Below the pieces are notes generated by a model, which worked only from the letters and a program-made list of their open reading frames with translations, was not told where the DNA came from and did not search any database. From an uncultured Oscillospiraceae bacterium (lineage in GTDB: Bacteria > Bacillota > Clostridia > Oscillospirales > Oscillospiraceae), in NCBI GenBank assembly GCA_902478785.1, contig CABSMJ010000014.1:1-54565 (forward strand): a stretch of DNA of 54,565 nt, written 5' to 3'. A program made the translations under genes and the position numbers. Below, piece by piece: positions 48,800-54,565 of this stretch (position 1 is its first letter; each line of letters begins with the position of its first letter).

Positions 48800-49183
48800 A
48801 TGAGGGTGTTTTTCTGGTGTTTCCTGCTGGTGATGGTTTTGCTGCTGCCGGGAGTCATGCTGTTTTTCGGCAACGAATTTCTCCGCCGCCCGGGAGCAAT
48901 CAATGGCGGCTACGGCTACCGCACCAAGCGGTCCATGGCCAGCCAGGAAGCTTGGGACTTTGCCCATCACACCTGTGGGAAGTTATGGAAGAAGCTGGGG
49001 CGCTGGATGCTGCCCTTGAGCTTTCTGGCCATGCTGCCCGCTCTGGGCTTTTCCGTGGAAGGGATGGGCATATGGTGCCTAGGTCTTATGGGCATCCAGC
49101 TAGTTGTGATGTTGGGGACCATCGTGCCGGTGGAGCGGGCCCTGAAACAAAATTTTGACCAGTGGGGCAGAAGGCTCCAGTGA
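48800..49183 (+). CDS. SdpI family membrane protein
   Basis: A 127-aa membrane protein with helices at about 4-24, 68-84 and 92-112, and the SdpI-family stretch GYGYRTKRSMASQEAWDFAH. B. subtilis SdpI gives immunity to the SdpC toxin, but many homologues occur with no toxin; none is seen here. The ribosome site GAGGAGG lies in the end of the ATPase gene. Confidence 0.8.
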   Translation: MRVFFWCFLLVMVLLLPGVMLFFGNEFLRRPGAINGGYGYRTKRSMASQEAWDFAHHTCGKLWKKLGRWMLPLSFLAMLPALGFSVEGMGIWCLGLMGIQLVVMLGTIVPVERALKQNFDQWGRRLQ

Positions 49184-49292
49184 GCGGGCTGCTCCACAAA
49201 AGTAAGAATTTAAACTCATGCAGTCACTGCATCTGCCGGTGGACTGCCGTAAATATTTCAGCGCCAAGGGGCGCGTATGGAGGTTTTTGAGT

Positions 49293-50648
49293 ATGGGCAA
49301 GTTATTTGGAACTGACGGAATCCGCGGCATCGTAGGCGAGACCCTGACCGCGGCCGAGGCCTTTCGCGTGGGCCAGGCCATTGCCGTGGTACTGAAAGAG
49401 GAGACCGGCCGCCGTCCTGTGGTCACCCTGGGCAAGGATACCCGGGTCTCCTCGGATATGCTGGAGTCCGCTCTCATGGCGGGCCTTTGCGATCTGGGTG
49501 CGGATGTGATGCCCCTTGGTACCATTCCCACGCCTGCCGTGGCCTATCTCACCGTACTGCAGGGGGCGGATGCCGGCATTGTCATCTCCGCCTCCCACAA
49601 CCCCTATGAGCACAACGGCATCAAGGTGTTCAACAGCCAGGGCTACAAGCTCTCCGACGAGCTGGAGCAGCGGGTGGAGGAGAAAATCCTCTCCGACGCG
49701 CCCATGAAGTCCTGTGTGGGCGGAGAGATCGGCCGCCGCCTGCCGGGAACGGAAAAGCTCCATGCCGCCTATATCGACCACCTGGCCAGCACCATCTCCT
49801 CTGACCTGAGCGGTCTGCGCCTTCTGGTGGACTGCGCCAACGGCGCTGCCTCCGCCACTGCGCCGGAACTTTTTGCGCGCTTCCAGGCCAAGACGGACTT
49901 CATCCACACCCAGCCCGACGGCATCAACATCAACAACCACTGCGGCTCCACCCATCTGGAGGATCTGGCTGCCTCTGTGGTGCGGGGCGGCTATGATCTG
50001 GGCATCGCCTTTGACGGCGACGCCGACCGCTGCCTCCTGGTGGATGAGAAGGGACAGACCATCGACGGCGACAAAGTCATGGCCGTCTGCGCCACCGACA
50101 TGAAGCGCCGGGGCCATCTCCAGGGGGATGCCATCGTGGCCACCGTCATGTCCAACCTGGGCCTTCATGAGTTCTGCCGCAACAACGGCTTCCAGCTGAT
50201 CTGCACTGCCGTGGGCGACCGGAACGTGCTGGAGGAGATGCTCCGCCACGATTACCGCATCGGCGGCGAGCAGTCCGGCCACACCATCTTCACCGAGTTT
50301 GCCACCACCGGCGACGGCGAGCTGACGGCCCTGCAGTTCCTGCAGGTCTTCAAGGCCTATGGCGGCCCCGCTTCCGAGCTGGCCTCCTGCTGCGCCACCT
50401 ATCCCCAGGAACTGATCAACGTGGAGGTCTCCCATGAGCGTGGCGCCAAGGAGCGCATCATGGAATCCGATGCCCTGCAGGCGGCCGTGGCAGAAGAGGA
50501 GAGAGTGCTGGCAGGGGAGGGCCGGGTCCTGGTCCGCGCCTCGGGCACAGAGCCCCTGATCCGGGTCATGGTGGAGGCAAAAACCACCCAGCGGGCCAAG
50601 GAGGTTGCAGAAAAACTGGCATCCTTCGTGAAAACGCTAAAAATTTAA
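49293..50648 (+). CDS. glmM: Phosphoglucosamine mutase
   Basis: A 451-aa enzyme that converts glucosamine-6-phosphate to glucosamine-1-phosphate for UDP-GlcNAc. The phosphoserine is S101 in ISASHNPYEHNGIK, the metal loop FDGDADR is in the middle, and RASGTEPLIRVM ends the protein. GGAGG precedes the ATG at 49293. Tied in function to rapZ, yvcK and murB. Confidence 0.96.
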   Translation: MGKLFGTDGIRGIVGETLTAAEAFRVGQAIAVVLKEETGRRPVVTLGKDTRVSSDMLESALMAGLCDLGADVMPLGTIPTPAVAYLTVLQGADAGIVISASHNPYEHNGIKVFNSQGYKLSDELEQRVEEKILSDAPMKSCVGGEIGRRLPGTEKLHAAYIDHLASTISSDLSGLRLLVDCANGAASATAPELFARFQAKTDFIHTQPDGININNHCGSTHLEDLAASVVRGGYDLGIAFDGDADRCLLVDEKGQTIDGDKVMAVCATDMKRRGHLQGDAIVATVMSNLGLHEFCRNNGFQLICTAVGDRNVLEEMLRHDYRIGGEQSGHTIFTEFATTGDGELTALQFLQVFKAYGGPASELASCCATYPQELINVEVSHERGAKERIMESDALQAAVAEEERVLAGEGRVLVRASGTEPLIRVMVEAKTTQRAKEVAEKLASFVKTLKI

Positions 50649-50679
50649 CAGGATATTCCAGGATTTTTTGATATTTTGC

Positions 50680-50709
50680 TTGACATTTCCCTGGATACAC
50701 AGGTATAAT
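50680..50709 (+). promoter_or_regulatory. Promoter of sigH
   Basis: TTGACA (50680-50685), 18-bp spacer, TATAAT (50704-50709). Both boxes are perfect. The ATG begins only 5 nt after the -10 box. Confidence 0.85.
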
Positions 50710-50714
50710 ACAAT

Positions 50715-51356
50715 ATGTGCAATCGCATTGAGAATGACAACCCCACATTGGACCAGCGTTCCGACGAAGCCCTCTGCCAGGCGGTGTCGGAAGGCAGCCG
50801 GGAGGCGGAGGAGATTTTGGTCACCCGCTACAACCGGTTGGTGCGCACCTGTGCCCGTCCCTATTTTCTCATTGGAGGGGACAGCGAGGACCTGATCCAG
50901 GAGGGGATGGTCGGTCTAATCAAGGCGGTCCGGGAATATGATCCCCTGCGGGATGCGTCTTTCCGGACTTTTGCGGAGATTTGCATTCGCAACCGGCTGT
51001 TCTCCGTACTGCGTGCTGCTTCTCGCGACAAGCACGCGCCTTTGAATCAGTCGGTTCCCCTGGATACACCCTTCTTTGATGGTAATTCCTACACCGCGGG
51101 TATCCGTGACATGGCCCAAGGCAATCCCGAGGATCTGATCCTTGATCGGGAACGTGCCGAAAGCCTTCTGTCCGGCGTCCGAAAGCAGTTGTCTGAGTTC
51201 GAAACGAAGATTTTGGGGTACTATTTGGACGGTCTTTCATGTCGGGAAATCGCCGAGGCAGTCGGCAAATCCCCAAAGTCCGTGGACAACGCTGTACAGC
51301 GTGTCCGGCGCAAAGTTGCAAGGCAACTTTCTTTCGGCGATTTCAGCAAGAGCTGA
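50715..51356 (+). CDS. sigH: Sigma factor SigH, probably leaderless
   Basis: A 213-aa sigma-70 family factor of the SigH/Spo0H type, which starts the sporulation and post-exponential program. Region 2: RYNRLVRTCARPYFLIGGDS with EDLIQEGMVGLIKAVREYDP, and FRTFAEICIRNRL; region 4: LSCREIAEAVGKSPKSVDNA (20 residues). The ATG at 50715 coincides with the expected transcription start, and no Shine-Dalgarno is possible. A TTG at 50748 is an alternative but also lacks a clear site. The N-terminal family region (RSDEAL) lies after both. Confidence 0.9.
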   Translation: MCNRIENDNPTLDQRSDEALCQAVSEGSREAEEILVTRYNRLVRTCARPYFLIGGDSEDLIQEGMVGLIKAVREYDPLRDASFRTFAEICIRNRLFSVLRAASRDKHAPLNQSVPLDTPFFDGNSYTAGIRDMAQGNPEDLILDRERAESLLSGVRKQLSEFETKILGYYLDGLSCREIAEAVGKSPKSVDNAVQRVRRKVARQLSFGDFSKS

Positions 51357-51397
51357 TACGCAATATATTTTTCTTTATCTGAAGAGAGGGTAAGATC

Positions 51398-51676
51398 ATG
51401 TACGAAGACAAGACTTTAGTGTGCAAAGAGTGTGGTCAGGAGTTCGTGTTCACCGCCGGTGAGCAGGAGTTCTACGCCGAGCGCGGCTTCCAGAATGAGC
51501 CCCAGCGCTGCAAGGCCTGCCGCGACGCCCGCAAGAACGCTGCCCGCGGTCCCCGCGAGTACTTCACCGCTGTTTGCGCTGCCTGCGGCGGCGAGGCTCG
51601 GGTTCCCTTTGAGCCCAAGAGCGATCGTCCTGTTTACTGCAGCGAGTGCTTTGCCAAGATGCGCCAGAACGGCTAA
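51398..51676 (+). CDS. CxxC-x17-CxxC zinc-ribbon protein
   Basis: A 92-aa protein with two zinc ribbons. The first is CKEC (9-12) with CKAC (about 38-41); the second CAAC and CSEC with exactly 17 residues between. It is abundant in Clostridia; function not known, possibly nucleic-acid binding. GAGAGGG precedes the ATG. Lies 41 nt after sigH. Confidence 0.85.
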   Translation: MYEDKTLVCKECGQEFVFTAGEQEFYAERGFQNEPQRCKACRDARKNAARGPREYFTAVCAACGGEARVPFEPKSDRPVYCSECFAKMRQNG

Positions 51677-51690
51677 TCTTTGCCACTTTG

Positions 51691-51724
51691 AAAGCGCCCA
51701 CCCAATCGGGTGGGCGCTTTTTTC
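51691..51724 (+). terminator. Terminator after the zinc-ribbon gene
   Basis: A 13-bp stem (51691-51703 with 51708-51720), loop AATC, T-rich tail. Confidence 0.9.
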
Positions 51725-51829
51725 TTTTTTAGGTCTGCACTTCGGGCGTGCTTTGGGGTAAAATGGGCGTTTTTAGAGAGGGAAGGGCACCTTTTTCGCT
51801 GCCATTTTCCGTTTTTTTCACTTCTTCTA

Positions 51830-51858
51830 TTGAAAAGCGCGATGGGATGGGGTATACT
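51830..51858 (+). promoter_or_regulatory. Promoter of the DUF1858 gene
   Basis: TTGAAA (51830-51835), 17-bp spacer, TATACT (51853-51858). Confidence 0.75.
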
Positions 51859-51893
51859 ATTTTCATTCCATTTTCCGAAAACGGAGGAGAACC

Positions 51894-52103
51894 ATGATCG
51901 AAATTAAGAAAGACACCATCATCGGTGATATCCTGGATGTGGCCCCCCACACTGCGCCCATCTTCCTGTCCATCGGCATGCACTGCCTGGGCTGCCCCTC
52001 TTCCCGCGGCGAGACCGTGGAGGAGGCCTGCATGGTCCACGGCATCGATTGTGACAAGCTGCTGGCTCTGGTGAACGAAGAGGCCAACAAGCCCCAGGAG
52101 TAA
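51894..52103 (+). CDS. DUF1858 redox-disulfide domain protein
   Basis: A 69-aa protein of the DUF1858 / hybrid-cluster-protein-associated disulfide family. The pattern GMHCLGCPSSRGETVEEAC has C31 and C34 plus C46 and C53. It probably acts as a small thiol carrier. GGAGGAG precedes the ATG. Confidence 0.88.
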   Translation: MIEIKKDTIIGDILDVAPHTAPIFLSIGMHCLGCPSSRGETVEEACMVHGIDCDKLLALVNEEANKPQE

Positions 52104-52122
52104 GCCAGACAAAGACGCGAAG

Positions 52123-52153
52123 GACGCATACGGAAGGCTCTTCCGTATGCGTC
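52123..52153 (+). terminator. Hairpin after the DUF1858 gene
   Basis: A 13-bp perfect stem GACGCATACGGAA/TTCCGTATGCGTC, 5-nt loop, followed only by TTG. It may stabilise the 3' end or act as a weak terminator. Confidence 0.55.
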
Positions 52154-52199
52154 TTGTGCGGCTATCAGGGCTGTTGCCCGCAAGAGGGGAGGAACGCCT

Positions 52200-52919
52200 G
52201 TGGGGGAGAAGAAACTGGAACTGCAGCCCCGCCTGCAGGCGCTGGCCGATTGGGTCAGACCCGGTGCCCGGCTCGCTGACGTTGGCACGGATCACGGTTA
52301 TCTGCCGGTGTGGCTGCGGCTGCACGGAATCGTGGAGCATGCCATTGCCAGCGATCTGCGGCCGGCTCCTCTGGATCACGCCCGGCGCTCTGCCGCTGCA
52401 TACGGCGCATCGGACATTGAATTTCGCCTTTGTGACGGCCTGAGGGGCATTGCCCCGGAGGAGGCGGACACCGTGGTGGTGGCCGGAATGGGCGGCGAAA
52501 ATATTGCCGCCATTCTGGAAGCCTCACCCTGGTGCATGGATGGAGCACATTTTCTCCTGCTTCAGCCCATGAGCCGCGACCAGCAGCTCCGGGCCTGGCT
52601 TCCCCTTCACGGAGGCCGGGTGCTGCGGGAACGCCTGGTGGAGGACAAAGGTACCTTGTATCCGATCCTGGAGGTGGTGGGCGGCACCATGTCCCCAGCC
52701 ACGCCAGCACAGTGCTATGGCGGCTTTGCCCTCAGCGGCGACCCGCTGTGGGGCGCCTATCTGGAGGAACGGATCGTCAAGCTGCGCCGGGCCGCCGAAG
52801 GCCTGCGCCGCAGCTCCAGCGAAGAAGAACAGCTCCGGGGAGCGGAGCTTGAAAAACTCGCAGAGGAACTCTGCGTGCGGAAAGGGGAGTGGGAACATGC
52901 CAACTGTGGCGGAGATTGA
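52200..52919 (+). CDS. trmK: tRNA (adenine(22)-N1)-methyltransferase
   Basis: A 239-aa TrmK-family enzyme that methylates A22 in tRNA. The SAM motif LADVGTDHGYLPVWL is near 25-39, the catalytic-region motif VVVAGMGGENIAAIL near 92-106, and the C terminus is a coiled coil. GTG start with GGGAGG upstream. It overlaps the Nif3 gene by 23 nt, a widespread pairing. Confidence 0.92.
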   Translation: MGEKKLELQPRLQALADWVRPGARLADVGTDHGYLPVWLRLHGIVEHAIASDLRPAPLDHARRSAAAYGASDIEFRLCDGLRGIAPEEADTVVVAGMGGENIAAILEASPWCMDGAHFLLLQPMSRDQQLRAWLPLHGGRVLRERLVEDKGTLYPILEVVGGTMSPATPAQCYGGFALSGDPLWGAYLEERIVKLRRAAEGLRRSSSEEEQLRGAELEKLAEELCVRKGEWEHANCGGD

Positions 52920-53688
52920 AAAGAGTCTGTATGAATTGGCCCCCGGTTCGCTGAAAATGGACTGGGACAATGTGGGACTGCTGGTGGGTGACCCGGACCG
53001 TCAGGTCCAGCGGGTCCTGGTGGCTCTGGATGTAGTGCCTTCCGTGGTGGACGAGGCTTTGGCCGGAGACTTCCAGCTGATCGTGGCCCATCATCCGGTG
53101 ATGAACTGTAAGTGGCTGCCGGTGCAGACCCTGCGGCAGGACACACCTCAGGGCAGACTTTTGCGCAAGCTGGTGCAGTCTGACCTGGCTGCCATCTGCA
53201 TGCACACCAATCTGGATGCTGCCCGTGGGGGCGTCAACGACGCTTTGGCCAATGCCCTGCGGGTGATCGACCCTGGGCCCCTGGATGAGAGCCAAATCGG
53301 CCGGTGGGGCCATCTGGCCTCTGCCGTGCCTTTGAAGCAGTTTGTGGGTACGGTTTGCCGCACCCTGCACTGCAACGGCGTTCGATACGCAGACGCCGGC
53401 AAGATGGTCAGCCAGGTGGCAGTGGGCGGCGGAGCCTGCGGCGACATGATTCCCCAGGCCCTGGCCCTCGGATGTGACACCTTTGTCACCTCTGACCTGA
53501 GCTATCACCAGTTTTTGGATGCGCCGGCTATGGGCATCAACCTCATCGACGCCGGCCATTTCCCCACGGAGGATGTGATCTGCCCTGTGTTGGTCCAGTT
53601 CCTCCAGACGCGCTTCCCCCAGCTGACCGTCCAAAAATCCGCCTCCCATTGTGAGGTCATCCAGTATTACGTAGAAGGAGAGAAATAA
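52897..53688 (+). CDS. Nif3-like dinuclear metal center protein
   Basis: A 263-aa Nif3/YqfO/GTP cyclohydrolase-1-type-2-like protein. Metal ligands: VAHHPVMNCKW (His pair about 65-66), HTNLDAARGGVND, and late SDLSYHQF with HFPTEDV. It is shorter than forms with a central insertion. The role of Nif3 proteins is unsettled. AAAGGGGAG precedes the ATG at 52897. Confidence 0.9.
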   Translation: MPTVAEIEKSLYELAPGSLKMDWDNVGLLVGDPDRQVQRVLVALDVVPSVVDEALAGDFQLIVAHHPVMNCKWLPVQTLRQDTPQGRLLRKLVQSDLAAICMHTNLDAARGGVNDALANALRVIDPGPLDESQIGRWGHLASAVPLKQFVGTVCRTLHCNGVRYADAGKMVSQVAVGGGACGDMIPQALALGCDTFVTSDLSYHQFLDAPAMGINLIDAGHFPTEDVICPVLVQFLQTRFPQLTVQKSASHCEVIQYYVEGEK

Positions 53689-53690
53689 GC

Positions 53691-54428
53691 ATGTCCGGAC
53701 ATTCCAAGTGGCATAATATTCAGAAAACCAAGGGCGCGGCCGATGCCAAGCGCTCCCAGATCTTCACCAAGATCGCCCGTGAGATGATCGTTGCCGTCAA
53801 AGAGGGCGGCGGCAGCGGCGACCCCAACAACAACTCCCGCTTGGCCACCGTTATCGCCAAGGCCAAGGCTGCCAATATGCCCAACGACAACATCAAGCGC
53901 ACCATCGACAAGGCTCTGGGCGCTGGCAACACCGATAACTTTGAGCCCGTCACCTATGAGGGCTACGGTCCCTCCGGTGTGGCTGTCATCGTGGAGGCTC
54001 TGACCGACAACCGCAACCGTACTGCTCCTGAGGTCCGTCACTATTTCGACAAGTTCGGCGGCAATCTGGGCGCTCCCGGCTGCGTGTCCTGGTCCTTTGA
54101 CCGCAAGGGCGTTATCGTCATCGACAACTCCGAAGGGGAGCTGGACGAGGACAGCGTGATGATGGACGCTCTGGATGCCGGCGCTGCGGACTTTGAGGCC
54201 GACGGCGAGGCCCTGGAGATCACCACTGATCCCGATGCATTCAACGACGTGGTCAAGGCTCTGGAGGCCAAGGGATACAGCTTCGTCAACGCCGAGATCG
54301 AGATGGTTCCTCAGAATTACGTCACTCTGGAGAAGGAGGACGACGTGAAGAATATGGAGAAGCTCATCGAGTTCCTGGAGGATAACGACGACGTCCAGAA
54401 CGTCTGGCACAACTGGCAGCAGAACTGA
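53691..54428 (+). CDS. yebC: YebC/PmpR family protein
   Basis: A 245-aa protein with the typical start SGHSKWHNIQKTKGAADAKR and GYGPSGVAVIVEALTDNRNR. YebC proteins were long called transcription regulators; newer work ties them to translation of proline stretches. The ATG is 2 nt after the Nif3 stop, with AAGGAGAG upstream, so the pair is coupled. Codon use looks optimised (GCT, GTC, AAG), suggesting high expression. Confidence 0.95.
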   Translation: MSGHSKWHNIQKTKGAADAKRSQIFTKIAREMIVAVKEGGGSGDPNNNSRLATVIAKAKAANMPNDNIKRTIDKALGAGNTDNFEPVTYEGYGPSGVAVIVEALTDNRNRTAPEVRHYFDKFGGNLGAPGCVSWSFDRKGVIVIDNSEGELDEDSVMMDALDAGAADFEADGEALEITTDPDAFNDVVKALEAKGYSFVNAEIEMVPQNYVTLEKEDDVKNMEKLIEFLEDNDDVQNVWHNWQQN

Positions 54429-54450
54429 GTCTTTCTCTTACATTCATTTA

Positions 54451-54487
54451 TCGGACAGCGGCATTATCTGCCGCTGTCCGATTTTTT
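54451..54487 (+). terminator. Terminator of yebC
   Basis: A 13-bp stem (54451-54463 with 54469-54481), loop TTATC, then TTTTTT. Confidence 0.92.
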
Positions 54488-54510
54488 ATTTCCTATATTT
54501 CAACAAAAGT

Positions 54511-54538
54511 TTGCAACGGTGTACAAAGGGAACATAAT
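54511..54538 (+). promoter_or_regulatory. Possible promoter at the window end
   Basis: TTGCAA (54511-54516), 16-bp spacer, CATAAT (54533-54538) in an AT-rich stretch, perhaps for a gene beyond the edge. Confidence 0.35.
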
Positions 54539-54565
54539 AAAAAACTTAATAATGGACTGCCAATC

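Noticed and set aside
48800..49183. A toxin-immunity island around the SdpI-like gene
   Set aside because: No peptide toxin, processing or export gene is adjacent; flanking genes are housekeeping.
1..54565. CRISPR arrays, insertion sequences or prophage
   Set aside because: No regularly spaced repeats, transposases or phage genes were seen; the only recombinase is chromosomal xerD next to spoIIM.

Overview
This GC-rich chromosomal window reads as a core-genome segment of an anaerobic, endospore-forming Clostridia bacterium, most likely Oscillospiraceae (Flavonifractor, Lawsonibacter, Intestinimonas or Oscillibacter relatives). Three things point there: a complete spoIIIA operon with spoIIM and a SpoIID/LytB protein; HPr kinase with the rapZ-yvcK-whiA cluster; and several Clostridia-typical families (DUF4364, DUF6054, CD1871A, CxxC-x17-CxxC). 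The genus is inferred. I see no prophage, insertion sequence, CRISPR array or resistance island.

Layout. 1-0.7 kb: tRNA-Leu(CAG) and a non-coding stretch with a possible small RNA. 0.7-7.2 kb: rpmB, divergent from hprK-glk-murB-rapZ-yvcK-whiA (carbon control and cell-wall precursors). 7.3-11.3 kb: a C_GCAxxG family protein and dnaE. 11.4-15.0 kb: DUF4364, a YerB-like lipoprotein, a cysteine-rich protein probably of the spore surface, and an autoregulated-looking xre/membrane-protein pair. 15.1-19.8 kb: spoIIIAA-AH. 19.9-30.4 kb: yqhY-nusB-xseA-xseB-ispA-[OLE RNA]-oapA-dxs-tlyA-nadK-argR-recN. 30.5-34 kb: Tyr T-box with tyrS, then an ABC-F ATPase. 33.9-40.8 kb: queA and spoIID (minus), asd and dapA (plus), and a minus-strand redox operon (TlpA-like lipoprotein, CD1871A, NapH-like ferredoxin). 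40.8-43.1 kb: tgt-yajC-TIGR04086. 43.4-48 kb: spoIIM-xerD, then ruvC-ruvA-DUF6054-small membrane protein-ruvB. 48-54.5 kb: AAA ATPase with an SdpI-like protein, glmM, sigH, two small cysteine proteins, trmK-nif3 and yebC.

The most striking element is a gene-free stretch of about 700 nt between ispA and dxs. It has its own promoter, many local helices and a terminal hairpin, and is followed directly by a small multi-span membrane protein. Position, size and partner match OLE (ornate, large, extremophilic) RNA and its membrane partner OapA, here in what looks like a mesophilic gut-type anaerobe. Other points of interest: an apparently leaderless sigH mRNA; a ribosome-binding site built into a terminator arm; twin operators around the xre promoter; an ABC-F protein with one degraded ATP site; XerD with Arg where the catalytic Lys is expected; and a sigma-K-like promoter before the cysteine-rich protein.
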